Origin: Arcobacter caeni
GTDB lineage: Bacteria > Campylobacterota > Campylobacteria > Campylobacterales > Arcobacteraceae
NCBI RefSeq assembly: GCF_003063245.1
Contig: NZ_MUXE01000010.1
Span: forward strand, 1-64,000
DNA length: 64,000 bases
Reading direction: 5' to 3'
Under the pieces are notes generated by a model that worked only from the letters and a program-made list of their open reading frames with translations, ran no database searches and was not told where the DNA came from. Numbering within the stretch: position 1 is the stretch's first letter; each line of letters opens with the position of its first letter. Both the position numbers and the translations under genes were made by a program. Below, one piece after another: positions 36,513 through 46,398 of this stretch.

Positions 36513-38632
36513 TAATTATTGTCTTCCATTTTATATTTTTGTTTAATTCCACCTAGTGGTTTTAATAAAACATTTACAAATATAATTTTTTGATCTATTG
36601 CTTCATAATTTAGTCTAGAAGAAGGTACAACTTCATTTTCATATCTTATATCCATATTCCAACAAGTGTCATTTATATTAAAACTAATACCTTGTTTACT
36701 TCTAATATTATCAAGTAAATTATAATTTTCATAATATGAAAGTTTATAATCTTTAGCAATTTTATATGAAGTTACAACTCTATATGATTCTAAATCTTCT
36801 CTATCATTAAAAATATTTTCTGTTTTTTTCGTTTTGTAATAACCAAGAGTTAAAGATAAATCATTATAAATAAAATTTGAATCTGCATTATTTTCAACAA
36901 CTTCTTGGTCTTCAACATTGTAAATAACTTTTCCACTGATACTTCCATAATCATGATTAAGTCTAATATAATTCTCTAAATCTTCTAATTTTGGTTCATT
37001 TAGCGAATCATATAAAATTGATTGTGAAATTTTATGATTAATCCATTGTTTTAAAGTATTGTTATCATATAAAGATTGATTAGCTGATAATTTGATATTC
37101 TTTTCTTCTTGTGTAATAGGAAAAGCTTTAAGTTCTTGCTCTTTTAAAGAACCTGTTTGTGTAGTAATTTTATATAAATCACCATCTTCTTCAAGGTTTT
37201 TTGGAACAATATATTCTGCTTTTAAATTAAGTGTATGTAAATAATTTTCATAAGGCTTAATTAAATCACTTCCAATTCCTACTGAAGTTCTATTTTGAAC
37301 TAAAGTTCCATCTTTATATCTTGGACTATTAAAGTTATCATAATCATATTTATCTATAATTGTTTTATTTTCTATAAAAGCATATATATAATCATCAATT
37401 AAATGTTCACTATAACTTAAAGGTAAACTTATTTCATATACATTTGCAGTTAGACCTTCTTTTCTCGTATAATTCATAACTTTTGTATCTAATGAATAAA
37501 TTAATTTATCAATAAATAATTCTTTATTGTAAGAGTGAAATTGTAATTGAGGTAATTCTTGTAAAGTTTCATCATTTGATTTTTTTGAACCATCAATATA
37601 ATATCTACCATAAACACCACTATAATATTCAGAATTATCATAGAAATAATTAATTTTAGATTCTACTTTTTTATCCGTAGAAGTCAATTCATCATTATCT
37701 TCTATAGTAATATATTCTATATCATTAAAATAAGTAAGTGAAGTATATAATCCATCTTGAGAATTGTTATCTGAGAAAATATCTCTTCTTTTATAATCTA
37801 AATCAAAACCATAATGCTGTTGGTTTTCTAAATTATTTTTTACAAAATAATCTTCATTTTCTCTAAAGGTACCTACTTTCATCTCTAATAAAGAATTAGG
37901 AGAATCAGCATATCTATAATATGTATATGCTCCATATCCTCTATTTGTTCGAACTTGAGGTATTACTTCTATATCATAATTATATGCAGGAGCAAAATAT
38001 ATAGGTTGAGAATAAAATAATCCTTCTCCACCTGAATAACCAATAGTAGGAAGTAAAAGACCTGTTCTTCTTGTCGTATCTGTTGGAAATCCTAAATAAG
38101 GGCTATAAAATACAGGAACATCTTTTACATAAATTCTTGTATTATAAGCATTTATCCATTTTGCTTCTGTATCATAATTTGCACTTGAAGCTCTAATACT
38201 CCAAACAGGGTCTAAACAATCACATGACGAAATAATCGAACTATCAAGATCTATCTCTTCTTTTTCTTTATTTGAAGTTTTTGAATTTATCCAAATTTTA
38301 CTACTTTGTTCTTGTAAAAACATTGGATTTTGAGTAGAAGAATCTTTCTTTAAATCAACAAAAGCATAATCACTTTGTGTTTGAATATTATTATCTTTGA
38401 TTACTAAAACATTATCAAAAAGTTCAAAAGTTTCATTTTCTTTATTATAAATAACTTTATTTGCACTTAAATAATAAGTTGGTGAATAAATAACAACATC
38501 ACCACTTGCAGTAATTATATTTTCAATAGCATCAACAGTTTTAGCAACTAATTGAAATTTTTCGTTTTTTAATTCTTGAGCGTAAATTAGACTTGAAGTA
38601 ATAAGTAATGAAGATATTATTTTTCTATGCAT
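36512..38632 (-). CDS. lptD: LPS-assembly protein LptD
   Basis: 706 residues. A signal peptide is followed by an N-terminal OstA-like domain (ASGDVVIYSPTYYLSANKVIYN) and a long beta-barrel region with LGFPTDTTRRTGLLLP, a LptD signature. It inserts lipopolysaccharide or lipooligosaccharide into the outer leaflet. A few cysteines (SSCDCLD near residue 137, DTCWN near the end) could form the usual disulphides. Its start overlaps the RDD gene's end by 8 bases. Confidence 0.9.
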   Translation of the reverse strand: MHRKIISSLLITSSLIYAQELKNEKFQLVAKTVDAIENIITASGDVVIYSPTYYLSANKVIYNKENETFELFDNVLVIKDNNIQTQSDYAFVDLKKDSSTQNPMFLQEQSSKIWINSKTSNKEKEEIDLDSSIISSCDCLDPVWSIRASSANYDTEAKWINAYNTRIYVKDVPVFYSPYLGFPTDTTRRTGLLLPTIGYSGGEGLFYSQPIYFAPAYNYDIEVIPQVRTNRGYGAYTYYRYADSPNSLLEMKVGTFRENEDYFVKNNLENQQHYGFDLDYKRRDIFSDNNSQDGLYTSLTYFNDIEYITIEDNDELTSTDKKVESKINYFYDNSEYYSGVYGRYYIDGSKKSNDETLQELPQLQFHSYNKELFIDKLIYSLDTKVMNYTRKEGLTANVYEISLPLSYSEHLIDDYIYAFIENKTIIDKYDYDNFNSPRYKDGTLVQNRTSVGIGSDLIKPYENYLHTLNLKAEYIVPKNLEEDGDLYKITTQTGSLKEQELKAFPITQEEKNIKLSANQSLYDNNTLKQWINHKISQSILYDSLNEPKLEDLENYIRLNHDYGSISGKVIYNVEDQEVVENNADSNFIYNDLSLTLGYYKTKKTENIFNDREDLESYRVVTSYKIAKDYKLSYYENYNLLDNIRSKQGISFNINDTCWNMDIRYENEVVPSSRLNYEAIDQKIIFVNVLLKPLGGIKQKYKMEDNN

Positions 38633-39062
38633 TTACAACCAACGATCTACCTGTAATATCATGAAAAGTTTTTCTTCCATTATTAAAAAATCCTATTAGA
38701 AAACCTATATAAAAAAACATTTCTGAGAAAATTCTTCCGACTGCTCTTAAAAAAGATGAAAACATAGAAACTCTTCCCCATTCATTTGCATCTATAACTC
38801 TTATTTTTACAACTATTTTTCCAATTGTTGCTCCATAATACCAAACAAAAAAAGTTTGATATATAATTTTCAACATAATCAACGGAAATGCCAATTCTGC
38901 TTTTAATAAATACATTAAAGCATCCATATCATGACTTACAGAAAGAATATCTCCCCAAAAAATCATCATAATAATTATAGTTACTAAAAAATCATCAATT
39001 ACATAAGCCAATGCTCGTGAACGCATTGAAGCTAACTGAAGATTATCGCTGTTATTTTGCAT
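38625..39062 (-). CDS. RDD family membrane protein
   Basis: 145 residues with the RDD pattern RALAYVIDDFLVTII (residues 15-29; the first arginine and two aspartates) and three or four hydrophobic helices, with WYYGATIGK in the middle. Transport or envelope role is unproven. Set between purD and lptD. Confidence 0.85.
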   Translation of the reverse strand: MQNNSDNLQLASMRSRALAYVIDDFLVTIIIMMIFWGDILSVSHDMDALMYLLKAELAFPLIMLKIIYQTFFVWYYGATIGKIVVKIRVIDANEWGRVSMFSSFLRAVGRIFSEMFFYIGFLIGFFNNGRKTFHDITGRSLVVNA

Positions 39063-39068
39063 TAATTT

Positions 39069-40334
39069 CTACTTTAAAGCTTGATATGCAATATCAGATC
39101 TACATTTTTTACCAGCAAAATGAACTTGTCCACATAAAGCATAAGCTCTATCTCTTGCTTCTTTTATACTTTTCCCAAATCCAACACAAACTAAAACTCT
39201 TCCACCCGTTGCCATTAATTTACCATCAATCTTTTCAACACCAGCATAAGAAATATGAGAGTTATTTAATAAATCTTCATCCACTATTTTATCAACTATA
39301 ATTTCAGCAGGAGTACTAGAACCATAAGGATAATTTCCACTTGCCATCACAACACCAACACTAAACTCATTTTTGATTTTAATATCTAATTTATCAAGTT
39401 GTTTAGTTGCACCCTTATAAAATAGTTCAGAAACAGGAGTTTCTAATAAAGGCATTAAAATTTCACACTCAGGATCTCCAAATCTTACATTATATTCTAA
39501 AATAATTGGTTCACCTTTTACAACCATCACTCCAATAAATAAAACACCCTCAAAAGGAGCACCCTCTTTTTTCATTCCCTCAAGTGTTGGAATTATTACT
39601 CTTTCTTCTATTTTTTTATAAATATCATCATTTACTAAAGGTGTTGGAGCATACGCACCCATTCCACCAGTATTTGGTCCAGTATCACCATCACCTATTC
39701 TTTTATGATCTTGAGCAGCTGGTAATACTTTATAATTTTCACCATCACAAATAGCAAAAACTGATAATTCATAACCATCTAAATACTCTTCAACTACTAT
39801 TGAAGTTCCAGCATCACCAAAAGAAGTACCTGATAACATATCAGATGCTGCTTCTTTTGCTTCTTGTTTAGATTGGGCAATAATTACACCTTTCCCACCA
39901 CATAAACCATCTGCTTTTACAACTATTGGTAAATTCATTGTATCTATAAATTCATGTGCTTCTTTTTCATTTGAAGTCTCTATAAACGCTGCTGTTGGTA
40001 TGTTATATCTTTTTAATATATTTTTCATATAAACTTTTGAACCCTCAAGAGCAGCTGCTGCGGCACTTGGTCCAAAAATAGTTAAGCTATTTGCTTTAAA
40101 TATATCAACAACACCATCTACTAATGGAGCTTCTGGTCCTACAATTGTTAAATCAATAGAATTATCTTTTGCCCAAAGAGCTAATTGATTATAATCTTTA
40201 ATATTTATATTTGTTCCCAATCTGTCAGTTGCACCATTTCCTGGCATAAAAAATAGATTATGAGCATTTTCTTTGTATATTGCTAATCCAATAGAGTATT
40301 CTCTACCACCATTACCAAGTATCAATATATTCAC
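39069..40334 (-). CDS. purD: Phosphoribosylamine-glycine ligase
   Basis: 421 residues. [15 protein letters not shown] at the start is the GARS N-domain signature, with ATP-grasp features ([20 protein letters not shown]) further on. The enzyme makes glycinamide ribonucleotide in purine synthesis. I start it at the GTG at 40334, which has an AAGGAA site; the open frame runs 34 codons further upstream, but that part overlaps the RNA candidate and does not match the family. Confidence 0.9.
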   Translation of the reverse strand: MNILILGNGGREYSIGLAIYKENAHNLFFMPGNGATDRLGTNINIKDYNQLALWAKDNSIDLTIVGPEAPLVDGVVDIFKANSLTIFGPSAAAAALEGSKVYMKNILKRYNIPTAAFIETSNEKEAHEFIDTMNLPIVVKADGLCGGKGVIIAQSKQEAKEAASDMLSGTSFGDAGTSIVVEEYLDGYELSVFAICDGENYKVLPAAQDHKRIGDGDTGPNTGGMGAYAPTPLVNDDIYKKIEERVIIPTLEGMKKEGAPFEGVLFIGVMVVKGEPIILEYNVRFGDPECEILMPLLETPVSELFYKGATKQLDKLDIKIKNEFSVGVVMASGNYPYGSSTPAEIIVDKIVDEDLLNNSHISYAGVEKIDGKLMATGGRVLVCVGFGKSIKEARDRAYALCGQVHFAGKKCRSDIAYQALK

Positions 40335-40356
40335 GATAATTCCTTGTTTAAAATTT

Positions 40357-40524
40357 AAAAAATCCGAGTAGCCGTTAACCATTAAAATGGCCCTAAAAGC
40401 CACAATTCGCACACGGGAGAAATATTTTAGGAGCAAAAACGCAATGAATCGCTACACACCGTAAATCTACAACCACGCACTAAAATATATTATCGGACCC
40501 ACAACAATGGAAATCCCGAACTAC
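40357..40524 (-). ncRNA. ssrS: Probable 6S RNA
   Basis: This region in front of purD lacks a convincing gene and is GC-richer than its surroundings. It can form a long imperfect hairpin: GTAGTT near the 5' end with GGCTAC near the 3' end, and AATATATTTTAG (minus strand of 40480-40491) with CTAAAATATT (minus strand of 40421-40430), around a central part with small side hairpins. A GATAAT -10 box lies at 40529-40534 and a T run at the 3' end. Length is about 170 bases. From memory, 6S RNA lies upstream of purD in Helicobacter and relatives. The call rests on position, length and shape. Confidence 0.5.
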
Positions 40525-40528
40525 TTAG

Positions 40529-40534
40529 ATTATC
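40529..40534 (-). promoter_or_regulatory. -10 box of the RNA upstream of purD
   Basis: GATAAT on the minus strand, about 6-8 bases before the start of the predicted helix. It is a good match to the sigma-70 box. Confidence 0.45.
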
Positions 40535-40565
40535 TTATTTTATCTAAAGATGTTTAAATTTGAGT

Positions 40566-41198
40566 TTAAAAAAAAGATTGCATTGCTAGATTTACACACT
40601 CATCTATTGATGTAGTAGAACTAATTATATATTCGACTTCTTTTGGCAAATATAAAGCTGTAGTTTTTCCAATAACAATTGCTTTATAAGAATCTTTCCA
40701 AGAGTATTGATTAAAAAAACATTCTACGCTTGAGGGTGATGTAAAAATAAATATAGAATTATCTTCTAAGACTTTAGTTGATTTTTTACAAGATGTTTCG
40801 TAAGCTATCAATTCATCTAAAATAATTCCATTTTCTTTTAATATTTCTACTAAATTTGATACAGTTTTTGAAGCTTTTATATAAAGAACTTTTTTATTTT
40901 TTAATACTGATATTAATTCTTGTGCAAATTCGTTTCCATGGGAAGTAATACCTGTAAAAACAACTTTTCCACCTAAACTCTCTATTATTTGAGATGTTTT
41001 AGGAGCTATTACATAACAATCTTTATTTTTCCATTCTTTATTAAATGTTTCTAAAGAATAAACAGCATTTTTTGAAGTAAAAACTAATGCATCATATTTT
41101 GATAAATCTATATTTGATTTAATATACTCTATTTGAAAAACTTCTAAATTTTCCACATCTGGATATTTTTGATTACTTAAAAGATATATTTTAGCCAT
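40566..41198 (-). CDS. hemD: Uroporphyrinogen-III synthase
   Basis: 210 residues, two similar lobes. YDALVFTSKNAVYSL near residue 35 and IFTSPSSVECFF near residue 155 are the HemD signature segments. It closes and inverts ring D of the tetrapyrrole for heme and siroheme. The start overlaps the sulP-like gene's end by 8 bases. Confidence 0.88.
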   Translation of the reverse strand: MAKIYLLSNQKYPDVENLEVFQIEYIKSNIDLSKYDALVFTSKNAVYSLETFNKEWKNKDCYVIAPKTSQIIESLGGKVVFTGITSHGNEFAQELISVLKNKKVLYIKASKTVSNLVEILKENGIILDELIAYETSCKKSTKVLEDNSIFIFTSPSSVECFFNQYSWKDSYKAIVIGKTTALYLPKEVEYIISSTTSIDECVNLAMQSFF

Positions 41199-42762
41199 TA
41201 TTTAACTCATACTTTTGGGTGTAATTTATTGCGTCATCAAGATCATTATAAATTTTTATATTTTTAAATACATTATCTGTATCAACTGTTAAAACTTTTC
41301 TTTTATGTCTATATTTTAAAACTAATATTATTTCTAAATCTTTACTTTTAAATTTTTCGATTATCTCTTCCAGTGTAAAAATTGCAGATATATCTAAAAA
41401 AGAGACATCTAAACAATCTATTATTATTTTTTTACTATTTTTTACTTTTTCTAATCTAATATCTAAAGCAGATGCTGTTCCAAAAAATAAAGAACCAGTT
41501 ACTTTTATAATTTCAACATCATGGTTTTCAATATCTATATCAAAAGCTACTTTTGAGCGTCTTATTTTTATTTGAGTATTTTTAGAAATTTGATAAACAG
41601 CTATTATTGAAGAAATTGTAATACCAACACCAACAGCCATAATTAAATCAACAAATATAGTAAGTAAAAATACAGTTAACATAATAATCAAATCTTGTTT
41701 TGATACTTTATTTAACACTTTTAAAAACTTATAATCTAAAATATCAAAACCAACTTTTATTAAAATTCCTGATAAAACAGCAAGTGGAATTTTTGAAGCA
41801 AGTGGCGCTAAAAAAAGTACAATTATCAAAAGTGTAATAGAATGTACTATTCCAGATAGTTTTGTAGTTGCGCCACTATTTATATTTATAACCGTTCTCA
41901 TGGTTGCCCCTGCTCCTGGAATTGCTCCAAAAAATGAACAAACCATATTTCCTAAACCCTGACCTATTAACTCTTTTTTAGAATCATGTTTTGTTTTTGT
42001 TTTAGAATCTGCAACAACTGATGTTAACAGTGAATCAATAGTTCCTAAAAGAGCTAAAGTAATTGCAAGAGTTAAAATCGTGCTTAATTTTAAAATATCA
42101 AAAGAAATAGGAAAAATAAATTCAGGCAATCCCATAGGAATTGCTCCTATTGTTGTGATTTTAAAATCCATAAAAATTGAAAAATAAGTCATGAAAACTA
42201 AAGAGATTAATGCAGAAGGCACGATTTCTGATATTTTTTTAGGAGTTAAAAACATTATTGATAAAGTAATAGTTGCAATAATAATTGCTTCATAATTTAG
42301 TTTATTTATCGTATCTAAAAGATGAGTTAATGTATAAACAATAGAACTATAACCCTCAACACCTAAAAAATGGTTTATTTGTAAAATTATTATAATTACA
42401 CCAATACCACACATAAAACCTGAAATTACAGGATATGGAATATATTTTATCCATTTTCCAATTCCAACTATTCCAAAAGATATTTGCATAATTCCTGCTA
42501 AAAAAACAACTGTCATCACTGTAGAAAAATCATTTGGGAATGTGGCTATTGTAGTAGCTACAATAACTGTCATAGGACCTGTTGGTCCTGAAATTTGAGT
42601 AGGAGTTCCACCAAAAGCAGCAGCAAAAAAACCTAATATAATTGCACCATATAAACCTGCAATTGCTCCAGCTCCACTGGCAACTCCAAAAGCTAAGGCT
42701 AAAGGAAGAGCAACAACAGCAGCTGTTACACCTGCAAATATATCATTTTTTACTCTAGTCAA
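41191..42762 (-). CDS. SulP-family anion transporter with STAS domain
   Basis: 523 residues with about 12 hydrophobic helices and the SulP pattern GLYGAIILGFFAAAFGGTPTQISGPTGPMTV near residue 35-65. A cytoplasmic STAS domain (about 410-515, with IIIDCLDVSFLDISAI) closes the protein. The family moves sulfate, bicarbonate or other anions; the substrate cannot be told here. It follows der. Confidence 0.88.
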   Translation of the reverse strand: MTRVKNDIFAGVTAAVVALPLALAFGVASGAGAIAGLYGAIILGFFAAAFGGTPTQISGPTGPMTVIVATTIATFPNDFSTVMTVVFLAGIMQISFGIVGIGKWIKYIPYPVISGFMCGIGVIIIILQINHFLGVEGYSSIVYTLTHLLDTINKLNYEAIIIATITLSIMFLTPKKISEIVPSALISLVFMTYFSIFMDFKITTIGAIPMGLPEFIFPISFDILKLSTILTLAITLALLGTIDSLLTSVVADSKTKTKHDSKKELIGQGLGNMVCSFFGAIPGAGATMRTVININSGATTKLSGIVHSITLLIIVLFLAPLASKIPLAVLSGILIKVGFDILDYKFLKVLNKVSKQDLIIMLTVFLLTIFVDLIMAVGVGITISSIIAVYQISKNTQIKIRRSKVAFDIDIENHDVEIIKVTGSLFFGTASALDIRLEKVKNSKKIIIDCLDVSFLDISAIFTLEEIIEKFKSKDLEIILVLKYRHKRKVLTVDTDNVFKNIKIYNDLDDAINYTQKYELNNG

Positions 42763-42785
42763 GGAAAACTCCTAAAAAGTTAAGG

Positions 42786-44264
42786 TTATTTAGTATCTCT
42801 TTCTAAATATTCTTCATCACCCATTTTATCATGTTTCCCACGAGCAATAACATGAATTGGAGTTCCCTCAAAATTGAAATTATCTCTTAAATAATTAATT
42901 AAATATCTTTTATATGTAAAGTGTAAAAGATTTGGTTTATTCATAACTAACGCAATTCTTGGTGGTTTTATATCAAATTGAGTTGTATAATAAATTCTTA
43001 AATATGCACCATTTGGACTTGGAAGTGAGTGTCTCATTACAGCTTCTTCTATTACTCTATGTAATTTTGAAGTTGGAATTCTTTGTGTATAATTATTGAA
43101 AATTTCTATAATTTTATCTTTTAATCTTTCAATACTTCTTCCCGTTTTTGCAGAAACTGCCATAATTGGAGCATAAGATAAAAATCTAAATCTTCTTCTG
43201 ATTTCCTCTTGCATTTTCTCAAAAGTTTCCATATTTTCGTCCCATTTATTTAGAACAATAATAGTAGCAAGTCCATATTCATCAACAAGTCCTGCAATTT
43301 TTTCATCTAAATCAGAAAGTTCTTTTGATGCATCTAAAATAACCAAAGCCATATTTGCTTTTTCTAACATCTCTTTTGTTCTCATTAAGGCAAATTTTTC
43401 AATTCCCTCAATGCTTCCTCTTCTTCTTAACCCAGCTGTATCAACAAATGTTACATTTTTATCTTGATATTCAAAAGATTCATCAACTGGATCAATTGTA
43501 GTACCGGCAACGGGAGAAACCACTGATCTTTCCATACCAACAATAGCATTTAAAATAGAAGATTTTCCTACATTCACTTTTCCAATGATAGCAACTCTAA
43601 TATTATTATCAATTATTAGATTTTCAAGTGGATTTTCTAAATTTGGTACAAAATCACCCTCTTCTTCACTTGAATAATCTTCATCATCAAAATCAAAGTT
43701 AGCTTCTTTTTCTTTTTTAATAGCTTCAGCTTCTTCTAAAGCTACAGTTTCAAGATTAACTGGAAGATGTTGATAAATCCAATCAAATAGATTTTTTGTT
43801 CCTCTATTATGAGAAACAGAAACTCCAAAAAGATTCTCTTCACCTATTCCAAACTCAAAAAATTCCCATAATCTTTCTAATTCTTTATCATTATCAATTT
43901 TATTTACAACTAAAGCTAATTCTTTTCCTAATCTTTGAAGCTCATAAAATAATTCTTTATCCTTATCATCAGGTATATTTTTACCATCAACCATAAAAAG
44001 TATTATATCAGCCTCTTTTGCCGTCTCAATAGCTTTTCTTTTTACATTTGAAAATATTGCATCATTTGTTTCATCAATACCACCTGTATCTAACATTAAT
44101 GCTTTTCTATCTAATATTTCTATTTCATGTTTTCTAATATCTCTTGTAGTTCCTGCTATATCTGATACAATTGCAATTCTTTTATTTGCAATTCTATTAA
44201 AAAGTGAAGATTTTCCTACATTTGGTTGCCCTATTAGAGCAATTTTTTTTAATGTTTTATCCAT
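42786..44264 (-). CDS. der: GTPase Der (EngA)
   Basis: 492 residues from the ATG at 44264. Two tandem GTPase domains: GQPNVGKSS (first P-loop) and GKVNVGKSS (second), with DTGG/DTAG and NKID/NKWD motifs, and a C-terminal KH-like domain. An acidic linker rich in D and E joins them. It is needed for 50S subunit assembly. The open frame has an ATG 17 codons upstream; I choose MDKTLKK because it aligns with the family. Confidence 0.92.
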   Translation of the reverse strand: MDKTLKKIALIGQPNVGKSSLFNRIANKRIAIVSDIAGTTRDIRKHEIEILDRKALMLDTGGIDETNDAIFSNVKRKAIETAKEADIILFMVDGKNIPDDKDKELFYELQRLGKELALVVNKIDNDKELERLWEFFEFGIGEENLFGVSVSHNRGTKNLFDWIYQHLPVNLETVALEEAEAIKKEKEANFDFDDEDYSSEEEGDFVPNLENPLENLIIDNNIRVAIIGKVNVGKSSILNAIVGMERSVVSPVAGTTIDPVDESFEYQDKNVTFVDTAGLRRRGSIEGIEKFALMRTKEMLEKANMALVILDASKELSDLDEKIAGLVDEYGLATIIVLNKWDENMETFEKMQEEIRRRFRFLSYAPIMAVSAKTGRSIERLKDKIIEIFNNYTQRIPTSKLHRVIEEAVMRHSLPSPNGAYLRIYYTTQFDIKPPRIALVMNKPNLLHFTYKRYLINYLRDNFNFEGTPIHVIARGKHDKMGDEEYLERDTK

Positions 44265-44302
44265 AAATTTTTTTAATCCTAATTTTTTATCATAAACTAA
44301 AA

Positions 44303-44336
44303 AAGGTATTAGCATAAATGGCTAATACCTTTTCAC
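44303..44336 (-). terminator. hpf terminator
   Basis: AAAAGGTATTAGC and GCTAATACCTTTT form a hairpin of 13 bp around a short loop, followed by a T run on the minus strand. It lies between hpf and der. Confidence 0.75.
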
Positions 44337-44351
44337 TAACAAAAGCTTTTT

Positions 44352-44894
44352 TTAATATAATCCAAATTTACCTTGAACTGAACTTTTATAAAGAACTCTC
44401 ATAACATCATCTTTGTCATAGAAAACTTTGAATAAAGCATCAGATGCTTTTAATTCTTCTAATGCTTCTTCAATATCCATTGGTTTATAAGATGTTAATC
44501 TTACAGGAGCAATTTCATCCTCAAATTTTTCTAGTTCAAGAGCGATATTATCTTGAATTTCAGAAGATTCAATTTCAGTTAATTTTGTAGCTTTATGAGC
44601 TGCAATTTTATCATGATGTCTTCTTAATACTTTTGATACTCTATCAACTGCAATGTCGATAGCTGCATATAAATCTTTATCTTTTTGTTTTACAACAATA
44701 GTATCTAAATGAGCTATATTTAATGTGAATTCAAAAGAGAAAGCTTTTTTACCATGTTTTTCATCTTGAGAAATAATTGCATTCACAGAAATAATGTCTA
44801 GGTTATATTTTTTAAAAACTTCTACTGAGCTATTAATGTAATCTTTAATTGAATCTGTTAAATCTACGTGTCTTCCTACAATACCTGTATTCAT
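44352..44894 (-). CDS. hpf: Ribosome hibernation promoting factor, long form
   Basis: 180 residues. The N-terminal half has the HPF/YfiA fold (GRHVDLTDSIKDYINSSVEVF), and the C-terminal half (about 125-180, VRLTSYKPMDIEEALEEL, then SASD-like KASDALFKVFYD) is the dimerisation domain of long HPF. It makes inactive 100S ribosomes in starved cells. Its upstream gap faces the BenE-like gene. Confidence 0.92.
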   Translation of the reverse strand: MNTGIVGRHVDLTDSIKDYINSSVEVFKKYNLDIISVNAIISQDEKHGKKAFSFEFTLNIAHLDTIVVKQKDKDLYAAIDIAVDRVSKVLRRHHDKIAAHKATKLTEIESSEIQDNIALELEKFEDEIAPVRLTSYKPMDIEEALEELKASDALFKVFYDKDDVMRVLYKSSVQGKFGLY

Positions 44895-45079
44895 AGTGTA
44901 CTCCTTAATTGTTATTTATAATTCTACCATAAAAAAGATAAAATACAAGAAGCTCCGCTAAATCGGTTTTTTTGTATAGAAACAATATCAAAAGTATAAT
45001 TTTAAAGTAGCAATTAATGGATTGTAAAAATAATCTTATTCTTTTATACTTTCAGAATATAAAATCTAGGAGTATTTAA

Positions 45080-46309
45080 ATGAATAAAATATCAACTGTT
45101 CAAGAAAATCAAACAAAAGAAAAGTTGCATAAATCTTTTTTTAATAATTATTCAAATATTTTACCTCCAATAATCGCTGGATTAATATCAGTTATTGTTA
45201 ATTATGGTGGAACTTTTATTTTAATTTTTCAAGCTGCACAAATGGCTGGACTTAGTCCTGAACTAACCGCTTCATGGGTTTGGTCTATTTCTATAGGTGT
45301 TGGAATTACAGGGATACTACTAAGTTGGTATACAAAAGAACCAATTATTACTGCATGGTCTACACCTGCTGCTGCATTTTTGATTACTGCTCTTGTAGCT
45401 GTTCCTTATGCTGAAGCCATTGGTGCATATTTACTTTCAGCATTAGCATTCGTAATATTAGGAATCACAGGTTATTTTGGAAAATTAATTCGTTTAATTC
45501 CTGTTAGTATCGCTTCTGGTTTATTAGCAGGTATTTTATTACAATTTGGTATTTCTGCTTTTTCAAATATGACCATTGATCCAAGTTTGGCAATATCAAT
45601 GTTTTTTGTTTATCTTTTTGCTAAACGATTTTCTGCAAGATACGCAATTGTAAGTGTTTTAACCTTTGGATTTATTTTCTTAGTGCTTCAATCACAGATT
45701 GATTTTTCTGGATTTGAACTTAAATTAGCATATCCAATTTTTACTGAACCTGCTTTTTCAATAAATGCAACATTAAGTGTTGCCTTGCCTTTATTTTTAA
45801 TTACTTTAACAGGACAATATATGCCTGGTTTATTGATACTTAAAAATGATGGTTTTAAAACAAGTGCAAAACCTATTCTTGCAATTACTGGTTTAGGTTC
45901 ATTTTTAATGGCACCTTTTGGTTCTCATGCTTTTAATCTAGCAGCAATCACTGCTGCAATTTGTACTGGTAAAGAATCTCATGAAGATCCATCAAAAAGA
46001 TGGATTGCAGGTGTTGCAGCAGGTGTATTTTATATTTTGGTGGGTATTTTTGGTGTTACACTTGCAGCTTTATTTACAGCTTTTCCAACAGCATTTATTA
46101 GTACATTAGCAGGTCTTGCTTTGTTAAGTACTATTGCTGGAAGCCTTGCAAATGCAATAAGTGATAGTAATACAAGAGAGGCTGCTTTAATTACTTTTCT
46201 TGCAACTGCTGCAAATATTAATTTATTTGGGATTGGTGGAGCATTTTGGGGACTTGTTTTAGGATTAATTTCTTATCTTATTTTAAATGGTAAATTTAAA
46301 AGAAATTAA
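45080..46309 (+). CDS. BenE-family transporter
   Basis: 409 residues with about 12 hydrophobic helices. AGLISVIVNYGGTFILIFQAA and PIITAWSTPAAAFL are BenE features. The family includes the benzoate/proton symporter of Acinetobacter, but many members have no known substrate. An AGGAG site precedes the ATG. It ends in a strong hairpin. Confidence 0.82.
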   Translation: MNKISTVQENQTKEKLHKSFFNNYSNILPPIIAGLISVIVNYGGTFILIFQAAQMAGLSPELTASWVWSISIGVGITGILLSWYTKEPIITAWSTPAAAFLITALVAVPYAEAIGAYLLSALAFVILGITGYFGKLIRLIPVSIASGLLAGILLQFGISAFSNMTIDPSLAISMFFVYLFAKRFSARYAIVSVLTFGFIFLVLQSQIDFSGFELKLAYPIFTEPAFSINATLSVALPLFLITLTGQYMPGLLILKNDGFKTSAKPILAITGLGSFLMAPFGSHAFNLAAITAAICTGKESHEDPSKRWIAGVAAGVFYILVGIFGVTLAALFTAFPTAFISTLAGLALLSTIAGSLANAISDSNTREAALITFLATAANINLFGIGGAFWGLVLGLISYLILNGKFKRN

Positions 46310-46320
46310 TTTTGTATTCT

Positions 46321-46352
46321 GAGATTATGAAATAAAGTTATTTCATAATCTC
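46321..46352. terminator. Bidirectional terminator between the BenE-like gene and ftsK
   Basis: GAGATTATGAAATAA (46321-46335) pairs over 14-15 bp with TTATTTCATAATCTC (46338-46352), immediately after the transporter gene. Confidence 0.75.
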
Positions 46353-46398
46353 TTCAACAAAAATAAATACTTAGTGTAAATAAAAAGTAACATCCTAC

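Noticed and set aside
40335-40436. 34 extra codons in the purD frame.
   Set aside because: They do not match the PurD family, they overlap a structured RNA, and a GTG with a good ribosome site starts at the family's usual first residue.
40357-40524. A purine riboswitch in front of purD.
   Set aside because: The region does not show the three-way junction or conserved loops of the purine or ZTP riboswitches; it looks like one long hairpin, so 6S RNA fits better.
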